A stretch of DNA of 64,000 bases from Soehngenia sp. (GCA_024637045.1 JAGXFX010000007.1:50309-114308), one strand, 5' to 3'. Counted from the stretch's first letter, positions 35,184-43,816 are shown. Translations and numbers: made by a program. The notes: generated by a model not told the origin, from the sequence alone.

Positions 35184-36656
35184 CTAGAGTCCTTCTTCCA
35201 TCGAAGGATCATAAAATTCACCGAATAACTCCCTATCTGATGGACGGTCTTCAGGAATAGCTTTTGAAACCCAGGTAACGTTCATGTAGTGACTAAGATT
35301 TACGTTTTCTGAAGTAGCATTTCCTCCCCATGTACCGCACCCGATACTGGATGTCATAGGCATTCCGTTTGTGAATGATCCCGCATTTGATTTTGATTGA
35401 GGCTGTCTTACCATAATTCTTCCTACCTGTGCATTGAGAGCAAGCTTATGGATGTTTTCCTCACTATATGAATATATACCTACACTGTGCCCTTTACCAC
35501 CAACACTGTGAATAGCTTTGACTATTTCTACTGCATTTTCAAATTCCCCTTCGTACTTGTGTAACGCTAACAGTGTTGTAAGTTTTTCACGACACCAAAC
35601 GTCATCATAAGAAGTTGTAAATGATCCAGTTCCTTTTGCAATAAGGAATTTTCTATCTTCCGGTATTGAGAACCCTGCAAGATCTGCCATTCTTTGTGGT
35701 GACTGAGCTACTGAATCTGCCAGTCTATGACATTCTTCATCCCACATTACCTTCTTGACACTTTCCTGTTCTTCCTCACTAAGAAGATATCCACCTACAT
35801 TTACCAGTTCCTTAACTGCTTCATCGTAGATACTTTCGTGGATTACAATGTTTCCATCCGCTGAGCATCCTGAACCAAAGTCTGATGTTTTTGAGAGCAT
35901 CGTGTTGTGGGCTGCTGTGTGAAGTTCATCTTTTGCAGTCTCATCCCATACCATTGTAGCGTTCCCAGCTCCTACTCCATACGCTGGTGTTCCAGAGTGA
36001 TATGCTCTTCTTACAACACCTTGTCCTCCAGTTGCTATAACAAGGTCACATTTTGTATTCAAAGCTTCTGAAAGCGCTTTGTTTACCTTTGCTTTTCCTT
36101 GTCCGAGAATCTGAATCAGGTCCTCTGGTGCCCCAATTTCCCTTAATCCTTCTCTCATCAGCTCAATAGTTTTTCCACCAGTATTCAACGCTCTTGGGTG
36201 TGGTGAAAAGATAATTGCATTTCTTGCTTTAAGAGCATAAATTGAATTTCCTGCTGGTGTAAGATCCGGGTTTGTTGCAGGAACAACACAAGCTATTACT
36301 CCTACTGGTTTTGCATACTTGACTATACCTTTTTCTGGAATCTCTTCAATAATACCTACGCTCTTTTGTCTTAATGCATCTCTAAGTACTCCACGGATTT
36401 TAAATCTCTTGTTTTCTCTGCTGACAGGATCACCAAGCTTGCTTTCTTCAATACTCATAGCTACAAGTTTTTTAAATGTCTTGGCGTTGGCTACCTTCCA
36501 TGCAATGGCCTGAATTGCTCTATCAACTTCCTCCTGGCTCCATTTTTCAAACTCTTTTTGAGCCTTGTCAGCTCTGGCAAATTTCTCTTCGATTTCTGCA
36601 ATCTGATCCTTGTCTAGTTTTGAATACGCATCATCCATTGAACTCATTCTGCTCAT
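35184..36656 (-). CDS. CoA-acylating aldehyde dehydrogenase
   Basis: About 490 residues starting MSRMSSMDD after GGAGGG. The nucleophile Cys 264 lies in SDFGSGCSADG, and the segment GTPAYGVGAGNATMVWDETA matches the CoA-acylating group (EutE, AdhE N-terminus, sulfoacetaldehyde dehydrogenase). This group oxidises an aldehyde to acyl-CoA with NAD(P) and CoA. An acyl-CoA product fits well with the HMG-CoA-lyase-like gene upstream and with an aldehyde-producing ThDP enzyme downstream. Confidence 0.85.
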   Translation of the reverse strand: MSRMSSMDDAYSKLDKDQIAEIEEKFARADKAQKEFEKWSQEEVDRAIQAIAWKVANAKTFKKLVAMSIEESKLGDPVSRENKRFKIRGVLRDALRQKSVGIIEEIPEKGIVKYAKPVGVIACVVPATNPDLTPAGNSIYALKARNAIIFSPHPRALNTGGKTIELMREGLREIGAPEDLIQILGQGKAKVNKALSEALNTKCDLVIATGGQGVVRRAYHSGTPAYGVGAGNATMVWDETAKDELHTAAHNTMLSKTSDFGSGCSADGNIVIHESIYDEAVKELVNVGGYLLSEEEQESVKKVMWDEECHRLADSVAQSPQRMADLAGFSIPEDRKFLIAKGTGSFTTSYDDVWCREKLTTLLALHKYEGEFENAVEIVKAIHSVGGKGHSVGIYSYSEENIHKLALNAQVGRIMVRQPQSKSNAGSFTNGMPMTSSIGCGTWGGNATSENVNLSHYMNVTWVSKAIPEDRPSDRELFGEFYDPSMEEGL

Positions 36657-36749
36657 TTTTAAAATCCCTCCATTATTGATTATCCTATCTGCCATGCTAA
36701 TATCCTTCAGTTTTTGTACTGCAGTTAAAAACGCTTTCTGATTATTGTC

Positions 36750-37661
36750 TTATCTTATGAGATCCTTCGATCTTCCTGCCTTAAGAATATATGAATCTGT
36801 GCTTCCCTCCACAATTTCCTGTAGTTCTCTTGCCAGTTCTATGGTCTTGACGATGTCTATCCCTGTTTCAATTCCCATCTCGTCCATCATGTGTACTACG
36901 TCCTCTGTGGATATGTTGCCAGCCGCGCCTGGTACAAAGGGACATCCTCCAAGTCCTGCAAGTGATGTGTCAAAGTTTTTTATTCCAGCTTCCATTGCTG
37001 CAAGGATGTTAGCAATGGCAAGTCCCCTTGTGTTGTGGAAGTGAAGCCACCATGTTACCTGCGGGTATTTTCCCTTCATACTCTTACATATTGTGTAAAC
37101 CTGATTGGGAACAGCCATTCCAGAAGCATCTGAAAGCGAAATTTCAGTGATTCCAAGATCTAGGTAAGCTTCAATAATAGCTTCAACATCCTCGACCTTG
37201 ATTTCTCCTTCCCAGGGTGAGCCAAAGGGCATTGATATTGATCCTGATACCTCGATATCGTTTTCCCGTGCCAGATTCGTGCTTTCTTCAAACTTAGCGA
37301 CGCTTTCTTCAGGAGTCATATTTATATTTGCCAGGTTGTGTGCCTTGCTTGCAGAAACATTAAGCTTGACCTTCTTGCATCCAGATGCTATTGCTCTTTC
37401 GACGCCTTTTTTATTTGCAATCAAAGCTCTCAATTCTACTCCTTCAAAATTACCCATCGCCTTATATAATTCATCGGTGTTTGCCATCTGTGGTACTGCC
37501 TTGGGGCTCATAAATGATCCCAGCTCAATAACCTTAAACCCTGATTCTATCAATCTATTCACTATGCTTGTTTTTTCTTCAGTAGAAAATATTCTTGGCT
37601 CGTTCTGCATTCCATCCCTCAGTCCAACTTCGCATATATTTATTTTTATTGGAAGGTTCAT
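36750..37661 (-). CDS. Hydroxymethylglutaryl-CoA lyase-like enzyme
   Basis: 303 residues with HMG-CoA-lyase hallmarks: EVGLRDGMQNE (Arg 15, Asp 16), WWLHFHNTRGLA (metal-binding His pair) and GLGGCPFVPGAAGNISTED with the flexible-loop cysteine. It should cleave a 3-hydroxy-3-substituted acyl-CoA into two parts. No ketone-body or leucine-degradation genes accompany it, so the substrate is probably another branched hydroxyacyl-CoA. First gene of the eight-gene operon, divergent from a LysR gene. Confidence 0.85.
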   Translation of the reverse strand: MNLPIKINICEVGLRDGMQNEPRIFSTEEKTSIVNRLIESGFKVIELGSFMSPKAVPQMANTDELYKAMGNFEGVELRALIANKKGVERAIASGCKKVKLNVSASKAHNLANINMTPEESVAKFEESTNLARENDIEVSGSISMPFGSPWEGEIKVEDVEAIIEAYLDLGITEISLSDASGMAVPNQVYTICKSMKGKYPQVTWWLHFHNTRGLAIANILAAMEAGIKNFDTSLAGLGGCPFVPGAAGNISTEDVVHMMDEMGIETGIDIVKTIELARELQEIVEGSTDSYILKAGRSKDLIR

Positions 37662-37708
37662 TATTTCACTCCTTTCATAAATTATCTGATAATTCTACTT
37701 AATGTTAG

Positions 37709-37772
37709 TTTATAAGAATTTATCTTGAAAGTCTAATACCGGTTTTGTATAATGATTATAGAAACAATCTAT
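37709..37772 (-). promoter_or_regulatory. Divergent control region: operon promoter and LysR-type site
   Basis: The palindrome ATAGA-AACAA-TCTAT at 37758-37772 contains the T-N11-A signature of LysR-family sites. On the minus strand TTAGAC-N16-TATAAA (37736 to 37709) is a possible -35/-10 for the lyase operon, located just downstream of the palindrome. A further repeat TAGCTA-N9-TAGCTA lies nearer the LysR gene. Confidence 0.5.
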
Positions 37773-37909
37773 AGTTTTGATTATGTCTTTTGTTTGTTAA
37801 GTAGCTAACATACGCATAGCTACTACTCTGGGAAGTTTTTGGAATTAAAGCTTTATTAGTAATTTTCTATAGATTATTTAGGCCATACATGGCCGCAAGG
37901 AGGATTAAT

Positions 37910-38824
37910 ATGACTTTACAGCAATTGAAATACTTTTTGGAGATGTGTGATACTCTTCATTATACACAGGCCGCAAAAAATCTAAATATATCGCAACCTA
38001 GTCTAAGCTATTCTCTGAATCAGCTATCCGAAGAACTGGGCGTTCCATTGTTTGAAAAAAGCGGCAAGAAAATATCACTTACTGAATATGGAGAGGTATT
38101 CCAGACATATGTTGAGAGTTCTTTGCAAATTATTTCACAAGGGGAGCAGCAGCTTAGGAACATGGCAAATCCAATTGGAGGAAATATTAGTCTTGGATAC
38201 ATTTACAGCGTAAGCTTTGATGCCATTCCACAACTTATAGATGAATTCTATGTTAACCAGGGAGATCGAAACATCCATTTCAGTTTTCAGGTAAATATGA
38301 CTAATCTGTTGATTGAAAGTTTAGTGCAGGGAACACTTGATGTTGTACTTGCCCCAATGCCTGAGACAGCTCCTGACTGCATTGAATCTGTGCCGATTTT
38401 GGATCAGGAACTGTTCCTTCTTGTATATTACGGTCATCCACTTGCAGAAAAAGAGTATGTAACCGTAGGTGACTTTAAGGATGAAAAGTTTGTCATGATC
38501 AACAAAGGGACCAATCTTTTCATGCAGACTGACCATCTTTTCAAGAGACACAGTATCGTACCTGAGATTGTTTTCAAAGTAGATGAGTGCAATTCCATGG
38601 CAGCATTTGTGGGAGCACAGCTGGGTGTTGCCATAATGCCTAAAATTCCATCTCTGGATAGCTACAAGGTTATTGCAATTCCATTTAAAGACATGGAGAT
38701 GTCCAGGACGATTAGCTTGTTATGGAATAATAGAAATCAACCTGATCGTTCATTACGAACTTTTATTGAATATTTTACCGCGACCAGAGACAAAAAAAGA
38801 AGCGGGGATAAAATATTAATTTAA
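37910..38824 (+). CDS. LysR family transcriptional regulator
   Basis: About 304 residues starting MTLQQLKYF, chosen because AAGGAGG lies five bases upstream. The winged HTH reads YTQAAKNLNISQPSLSYSLNQLSEELGVPLFEKSGKKISLTEYG. The rest is a typical LysR effector-binding domain. It is transcribed divergently from the lyase-TRAP operon and is likely its inducer-dependent activator, with the operon substrate or an intermediate as effector. It ends at a bidirectional terminator. Confidence 0.9.
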   Translation: MTLQQLKYFLEMCDTLHYTQAAKNLNISQPSLSYSLNQLSEELGVPLFEKSGKKISLTEYGEVFQTYVESSLQIISQGEQQLRNMANPIGGNISLGYIYSVSFDAIPQLIDEFYVNQGDRNIHFSFQVNMTNLLIESLVQGTLDVVLAPMPETAPDCIESVPILDQELFLLVYYGHPLAEKEYVTVGDFKDEKFVMINKGTNLFMQTDHLFKRHSIVPEIVFKVDECNSMAAFVGAQLGVAIMPKIPSLDSYKVIAIPFKDMEMSRTISLLWNNRNQPDRSLRTFIEYFTATRDKKRSGDKILI

Positions 38825-38830
38825 TATTTT

Positions 38831-38866
38831 AAACACCGTAAAAGCAATATTGCTCTTACGGTGTTT
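38831..38866. terminator. Bidirectional terminator between the LysR and immunity-like genes
   Basis: AAACACCGTAAAAGCAATA / TATTGCTCTTACGGTGTTT, an almost perfect palindrome followed by TTTT, serving convergent genes. Confidence 0.9.
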
Positions 38867-38885
38867 TTCAGTCTATCTACACAAC

Positions 38886-39425
38886 TCAATCTTTTTTAAG
38901 AAAATCTGCCCATTCCATATCAATCTTATCAGCATTTCCTTGCCAGTAGTGCATACGATCCATATAGAATTCTATCTTTTTCTTTACAGCTTCTTCGTAG
39001 TCATGTCTATTGTTTAGGAGTACAATAGCAGTCAGCTCATACATCGGAAGACCTATTGCATGAGTACCTACATGGACTGTGGCTCCTGCATGACCTATGC
39101 CGTGACATAGAGCTTTGCAATACTCATCATCAATTTCCTTGGCTACTGTATGACAATCCAAAATTGCACGTTTTGCTTCCTTCATTTTTATTTGACCTTT
39201 TGCCCACTTTTCACATAACTCAAGACATTCCCTCGGTCTCATTTCTTCAGGATAAACAGACTCGAAATCCTGTAGAGTGCTATGACCGCAGTCAAGAGAC
39301 CACAATACAAGGGTTCTGTGACTCTGCTTGTCCATCAGGTTGACAATCTGCTCCAGAGATTTACTCTCTCTGGTAAACAATATCTTATTCTTCTTTTTTA
39401 TTTTGTCTTCAACATCCCTAAACAT
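38886..39425 (-). CDS. Imm-5-like putative immunity protein
   Basis: About 179 residues. I choose the ATG at 39423-39425, six bases after AAGGAG. The features HRTLVLWSLDCG, RECLELCEKWAKGQIKMKEAKRAILDCH and the His-rich CHGIGHAGATVHVGTHAIGLPMYEL followed by NRHDYEEAVKKKIEFY match the family annotated as putative immunity protein (Imm-5-like). No toxin gene is adjacent, so a toxin-immunity role is unproven; the family may have other functions. Confidence 0.7.
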   Translation of the reverse strand: MFRDVEDKIKKKNKILFTRESKSLEQIVNLMDKQSHRTLVLWSLDCGHSTLQDFESVYPEEMRPRECLELCEKWAKGQIKMKEAKRAILDCHTVAKEIDDEYCKALCHGIGHAGATVHVGTHAIGLPMYELTAIVLLNNRHDYEEAVKKKIEFYMDRMHYWQGNADKIDMEWADFLKKD

Positions 39426-39538
39426 CGTAATCTCCTTATTGTTCGGCAATATAACTGACTAGAGGACTATACTTAATGATATATCTCTTTTCCATATTTA
39501 TCAACAGGAGTACTCGAATTGTATGGTATTGCGATTTA

Positions 39539-39567
39539 TTTACACATCCCCTGTTATCTGGTATTAT
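39539..39567 (+). promoter_or_regulatory. Promoter of the B12-binding/GGDEF operon
   Basis: TTTACA-N17-TATTAT, a near-consensus sigma-A promoter about 50 bases upstream of the B12-binding gene start. Confidence 0.65.
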
Positions 39568-39615
39568 TAGCTTATTATCAATACTTTGAACCATATTCAG
39601 ATAGGAGAATGCTAT

Positions 39616-40692
39616 ATGAGTTTATTGATGAATTACAATGACCAAAGATTTATTAAAATCGCACAATTCATTTTTGAAGAGCAGTTTAGGAGAGACCCCA
39701 AGCTGGAAGAAGAATTGGATGATCGAAGAAAGAGACTGATGTATGACGATGTCATATACAATATAAGTTATCTGATGACTGCAGTCCATTTCAGTGACAG
39801 CAAAATATTCGAAGGTTACGCTCTTTGGATTTACGAGCTTCTCTGCTATATTATGAAGGATCTAGACAGAGACAGAATAATGCAGCATATGACTGATCAT
39901 TACAGTATTATGTCAGAGATTCTCAACAGCCATGGCAAAGAGCTGCTTACTGAGGATGAATTAAAAAAAGTCACAGAGTACCTAGAACTTGCAGTTGAAG
40001 CAACCAAAAAAGCAGTTACCGAAGTTCCTCTTTCAAAATTATTTATGGAGGGTGAGCATTTCGAAGTGAGAAAAGCATATCTGGATGCTTTGATTACAAA
40101 TCAAGCAGGTCATGCTTATGAAGTAATCAATAATGCCAAGAATTCCGGATTGCCATTAACAGATATTTATGAAGAAATCCTAACAAAAGTAATGTATGAA
40201 GTCGGTTCACTATGGCATCAGAATATAATAACTGTCGATAAAGAGCATTATGCAACATCTGTTACCCAAACTGTAATGTCTAGGTTTTACGATGAGATTT
40301 TTGACCGTCCAAGAAAAAACCGTGCACTGGTCTCATGTTCAGTTGGAAGTGAACTTCACGAAATGGGTATAAGAATGCTCTCTGATATATTTGAGTATAA
40401 TGGATGGGACACCTATTACTTGGGAGCAGCCTTGCCAGAATCTGCCTTGCTACATGCAATAGATGAATATAAGCCGGATCTTATTGCCCTTTCAGTAACC
40501 ATGCCTCCTTACCTTCCTGTTTGCGAAAGCATAGTTAAGGCAATTAGAAAACACCAACCTGATGTAAAGATTGCAATAGGCGGACAAGCTTTCTACAACA
40601 CAGATAAACTTTGGAAAAAGTGGGATGTGGATTTCTATTCTGAATCATCAAAGGATCTTGTGCAATGGGCTGATAACAGCTTTGAAAAATAA
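39616..40692 (+). CDS. Cobalamin-binding sensor protein with CarH-type motif
   Basis: 358 residues starting MSLLMNY, six bases after GGAG. Residues 1-150 are helical and unrecognised. Residues about 155-230 are a B12-binding four-helix cap carrying W200-x9-E210-H211, the motif that in CarH packs against adenosylcobalamin. Residues about 236-355 are a Rossmann B12 domain with E-x-H-x-x-G (ELHEMG, His 248) and IGGQAF. It lacks a MerR DNA-binding domain and any methyltransferase partner, so a sensing role is likely. It is followed 28 bases later by a diguanylate cyclase gene. Confidence 0.85.
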   Translation: MSLLMNYNDQRFIKIAQFIFEEQFRRDPKLEEELDDRRKRLMYDDVIYNISYLMTAVHFSDSKIFEGYALWIYELLCYIMKDLDRDRIMQHMTDHYSIMSEILNSHGKELLTEDELKKVTEYLELAVEATKKAVTEVPLSKLFMEGEHFEVRKAYLDALITNQAGHAYEVINNAKNSGLPLTDIYEEILTKVMYEVGSLWHQNIITVDKEHYATSVTQTVMSRFYDEIFDRPRKNRALVSCSVGSELHEMGIRMLSDIFEYNGWDTYYLGAALPESALLHAIDEYKPDLIALSVTMPPYLPVCESIVKAIRKHQPDVKIAIGGQAFYNTDKLWKKWDVDFYSESSKDLVQWADNSFEK

Positions 40693-40720
40693 CTACCATA
40701 TATAGACTAAGGAGACCAGA

Positions 40721-41767
40721 ATGGATAAAGACTATGCATCATTTTTATTGCAATGCGATAAACAAATGAATATAATCAATACTTTCTGGTACAAACCTGT
40801 CTACCTGATCTCACCCTTTCAGAGAAAACTCGATGATATTTTCTCTGAAGGGGATAAAGAAAGAGTTAATCAACTTGTTCTTCAAGCATTTGCCCAGGAT
40901 GAGATTCTTTCTTGTGGGGGATTGTTAAAATTGGCCAGTCCGGAAACAAGTATCTCCCTATGTATGATGTCAGCAGGTAAAAAACTGTTGGTACATGGTA
41001 TAGATTCTTCTGTATTTGACTCTGAAACTGCGGCTACTGCTGTCAAGGATATAGTGCACAAATTTATGATGGTTATAAAAGATACAGATACCAATCTTAT
41101 GACTGAAAATGCAACAATGGTTCGTTATCAGTTTGAACAGATACAAAAGCTTAACAACACACTTCTTAATACGCAAAGACAATTGAAAAGGGCAAATTCG
41201 AAGTTGAATCAACTTAACAATGACCTTAGCAACAGGCTTGTTAAGGATGCTCTGACAGGTCTTGTGAGCAGATACCAATACAGGGAGGAAATTGAGCTCG
41301 CAATAAGCAAGGCTCCTGAAAAGCTTGGGATATTCACTTTCATTGATTTGGATGATTTTAAGAGTATCAACGATACACTTGGTCATAGAGCCGGGGACGA
41401 ATACCTGAAGGTATTCTCACAGCGATTGACCCGACTGCCCTATGAAAACATAATCTGTATGAGAATTGCCGGAGATGAGTTCGGGCTCTACATTCACGGT
41501 TACGACGATGTATCCAGTGAAGATATTAAGGAAATCTGGACACAGATTAAGGAAATAGTTCTCAAGGATCCAATTGTGCTCCAGTCTGTAGAAAGAGATG
41601 TCTTGTGCAGTGCCGGTATGGCTATTTATGGAAGAAATACCAATGAAATTTATGATTTAATTGAGCATGCTGATTTTGCGATGTACGAGGCCAAAAACTC
41701 CGGGAAGAATTCCTACAGTGAATTCAGTATGGAGCGGTACAATAATAAAGAGACATCAATGCTTTAG
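40721..41767 (+). CDS. GGDEF domain protein (probable diguanylate cyclase)
   Basis: 348 residues. The N-terminal 120 residues form an unrecognised sensor region, and residues about 136-173 form a coiled coil. The GGDEF domain follows: FTFIDLDDFKSINDTLGHRAGDEYL with metal-binding Asp, and the active-site loop AGDEF at 250-254, which has Ala in place of the first Gly; this variant can be active in some cyclases. No RxxD inhibitory site is seen five residues before it. It should make c-di-GMP in response to the B12-binding protein encoded upstream. Confidence 0.85.
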   Translation: MDKDYASFLLQCDKQMNIINTFWYKPVYLISPFQRKLDDIFSEGDKERVNQLVLQAFAQDEILSCGGLLKLASPETSISLCMMSAGKKLLVHGIDSSVFDSETAATAVKDIVHKFMMVIKDTDTNLMTENATMVRYQFEQIQKLNNTLLNTQRQLKRANSKLNQLNNDLSNRLVKDALTGLVSRYQYREEIELAISKAPEKLGIFTFIDLDDFKSINDTLGHRAGDEYLKVFSQRLTRLPYENIICMRIAGDEFGLYIHGYDDVSSEDIKEIWTQIKEIVLKDPIVLQSVERDVLCSAGMAIYGRNTNEIYDLIEHADFAMYEAKNSGKNSYSEFSMERYNNKETSML

Positions 41768-41796
41768 TACTCAGTCTGTAAAGGAGATTTACCAAT

Positions 41797-42327
41797 ATGA
41801 TTGAAAACAACAATAAAAATATAAAAATATTGACAATGTCAGCCTTTGCGCTGGCATTGTCAGTGTTAAGTCTTCTCTTGTTTCGTGGTCCAGTAAGCAT
41901 AGTCTCAACCTTTTTGATTCCAGCAATAATCGTTCTTTTTTCAAGAGGTGAGTTGAAATCGTACCTTCTTGTTTCTGTGGGACTTTTTATTATTGCTCTA
42001 ATGTTTTTCCCTACACAGATTATTTTTGTAGCTACTTATATGTTATTATCCGCTTTACTTAATGTGCTTTTTATAACTTCTGATTTTAAAGTCAAAACAA
42101 ATCCACTTGGAGTTTTGGGTTATATATTGATCGTTTCCTTGGTCTTATTTGTGGGAATCCGACTTACCGAGCTGGTGTTTCTTGTTCCTCTTCATACCAT
42201 GATGCTTAGGATTTCAGGAAACAATATGCTATTTTATGCAGGGATACTCTTTTTAGAAGGCATCTTTGTGAGCATTTTTAATATTGGAATTCTGCGACTT
42301 TTCATTTACAGAATAACTACTTCTTAA
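41797..42327 (+). CDS. Polytopic membrane protein (ECF-S/DUF2232-like), unknown function
   Basis: 176 residues with about six hydrophobic helices. The opening NIKILTMSAFALALSVLSLLLFRG and the helix spacing resemble S-components of ECF transporters or DUF2232 proteins, but no substrate motif is clear. It follows the GGDEF gene by 29 bases and ends at a terminator, so it is the third gene of the B12/c-di-GMP operon. A role in cobalamin-related uptake would fit the context but is not shown. Confidence 0.6.
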   Translation: MIENNNKNIKILTMSAFALALSVLSLLLFRGPVSIVSTFLIPAIIVLFSRGELKSYLLVSVGLFIIALMFFPTQIIFVATYMLLSALLNVLFITSDFKVKTNPLGVLGYILIVSLVLFVGIRLTELVFLVPLHTMMLRISGNNMLFYAGILFLEGIFVSIFNIGILRLFIYRITTS

Positions 42328-42343
42328 AAAAACTATTACTGAA

Positions 42344-42372
42344 AAGCCATTATTCTGAGATGGCTTATTTTT
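42344..42372 (+). terminator. Terminator of the B12/GGDEF operon
   Basis: AAGCCAT / ATGGCTT arms with a nine-base loop followed by ATTTTTTTTT. Confidence 0.85.
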
Positions 42373-42385
42373 TTTCTAAAAAGTG

Positions 42386-42446
42386 TTGACAATTAATCTA
42401 TTACGTAATATATTACTCATTGAGGGCATAACAGGTAATATATTAC
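42386..42446 (+). promoter_or_regulatory. marR-DUF6544 promoter with two identical operators
   Basis: TTGACA (42386-42391), 17-base spacer, TATATT (42409-42414). The perfect palindrome GTAATATATTAC overlaps the -10 (42405-42416) and recurs at 42435-42446, 30 bases or three helical turns downstream. Both copies are part of a 17-base direct repeat ending in TCATT. This is the expected layout for MarR autorepression. Confidence 0.85.
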
Positions 42447-42463
42447 TCATTTGGAGGTATATC

Positions 42464-42943
42464 ATGAATCTGGATCGAATTGATATTGAAAGAGAATTGC
42501 TTGCACGGTTTTTTCAAATATCCAACAAACTGCAAACTTATCTGGATCAGCAATTAAAAGAAGAACAACTTACTACTAAACAGATGTTTCTAATGATTGT
42601 AATTGGATCATTTGATAAAGATCCAGGATTCTCTGAGTTAAGTGTGCTGTTTGGTACAAGCAGACAAAATGTAAAACAAATTGCATTGAAACTTGAAAAG
42701 AATGGTTATGTTGAAATATATACTGATGAAGCGGACTCTAGATTTAAACGTATCAAATTCACCAAAAAAGCCACTGATTACTGGAAAAAGCGTGATAACA
42801 TGGATATGATCCTGTTGAACAAGTTGTTTGATACAGTATCAATTGATCAAATGAAATTATTGAGAGATACAATGAGACAAATCGATGTAAGCATCGATTC
42901 ATTGAGTAAAAGCGAGGAGGATGATGATGAAGATGATAATTAA
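42464..42943 (+). CDS. MarR family transcriptional regulator
   Basis: About 159 residues starting MNLDRIDIE after GGAGG. The winged HTH reads PGFSELSVLFGTSRQNVKQIALKLEKNGYVEIYTDEADSRFKRIKFT, with the wing DEADSR. The acidic tail (SEEDDDEDDN) is encoded by the same bases that hold the ribosome site and start of the next gene. The paired operators in front suggest autorepression together with the DUF6544 gene. Confidence 0.9.
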   Translation: MNLDRIDIERELLARFFQISNKLQTYLDQQLKEEQLTTKQMFLMIVIGSFDKDPGFSELSVLFGTSRQNVKQIALKLEKNGYVEIYTDEADSRFKRIKFTKKATDYWKKRDNMDMILLNKLFDTVSIDQMKLLRDTMRQIDVSIDSLSKSEEDDDEDDN

Positions 42944-43793
42944 ATTAGTCGGACTTATCCTATTAGTAAGTGTTGTAGTTATCGGGATTATTGCTTTACT
43001 AAACCCAACTAATAGAAAATACCAAGGACTGGTTAATGATGGTATAGGTAATGAACCTAAAGAGGAAATTGAAATCATAACAAATGATGACTTGATCGAA
43101 CTGCCCGAGCCTGTAAGAAGGTATCTTGATTATGTCGGCGTTGTTGACACTGAAAAAGTTAGCAATTTTAGAGTTGTGTTGGATGGTGAAATGAAGATGA
43201 AACGAGATTCAGAATTCTCGTCTTATACTGCTGAGCAAACAAGTTTTGTAAATCAGGGCATACGATTATTCTATATGGACTTGTATCTGAACAAGCTTAA
43301 GATATCCGGCTTGCATCATTTTGATAAAGATGATGCGAGGATGAAAATAAAAATCCTGGATGTCTTTACTGTTGTAAATGAACACGGCGAAAATATGAAA
43401 CGAGCAGAAACCGTTACTTTCTTCAATGATATGGTTATATTTGCTCCTCAAACTTTGATAAGCGATCAAATCCTTTGGGATGAAGTTGATGACTCAAGTG
43501 TAAAGGCTACTTTTACGCATAATGGTATAACCATCCATGCCACCCTTTTCTTCGACAAACAAGGTAGGCTTATCAATTTTATATCCGAAGATCGCATGGC
43601 ATTGGAAGATGATGGTGTGAACACTGCTGTCCCCTGGTCCACGCCCATATCTGAGTATCAGGAAGTTAACGGATTACGGCTTCCTAAGTACGGTGAAGCT
43701 GTATGGCATTACGATGATGGTGATTTTACTTACATTAAACTAAATGTTCGCAATATCGAATATAATATAGATGGTCACGGAGCAAAGAATTAA
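42927..43793 (+). CDS. DUF6544-like membrane-anchored protein
   Basis: About 288 residues. Several ATG codons follow GAGGAGG; the one at 42927 has the best spacing. One N-terminal transmembrane helix is followed by LIELPEPVRRYLDYVGV and by a beta-rich domain ending PRYGEAVWHYDDGDFTYIKLNV-type sequence (here LPKYGEAVW), as in DUF6544 proteins. The function is unknown. It overlaps the MarR gene by 17 bases and is cotranscribed with it. Confidence 0.75.
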   Translation: MKMIIKLVGLILLVSVVVIGIIALLNPTNRKYQGLVNDGIGNEPKEEIEIITNDDLIELPEPVRRYLDYVGVVDTEKVSNFRVVLDGEMKMKRDSEFSSYTAEQTSFVNQGIRLFYMDLYLNKLKISGLHHFDKDDARMKIKILDVFTVVNEHGENMKRAETVTFFNDMVIFAPQTLISDQILWDEVDDSSVKATFTHNGITIHATLFFDKQGRLINFISEDRMALEDDGVNTAVPWSTPISEYQEVNGLRLPKYGEAVWHYDDGDFTYIKLNVRNIEYNIDGHGAKN

Positions 43794-43816
43794 CATTTTT
43801 CATTTAGAAAACAAGA

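Noticed and set aside
39616..40692. Corrinoid protein of a methyltransferase system
   Set aside because: No methyltransferase or reactivating ATPase gene is adjacent, the protein has a long extra N-terminal domain and a W-x9-EH motif, and it precedes a GGDEF gene; a sensor is more likely.
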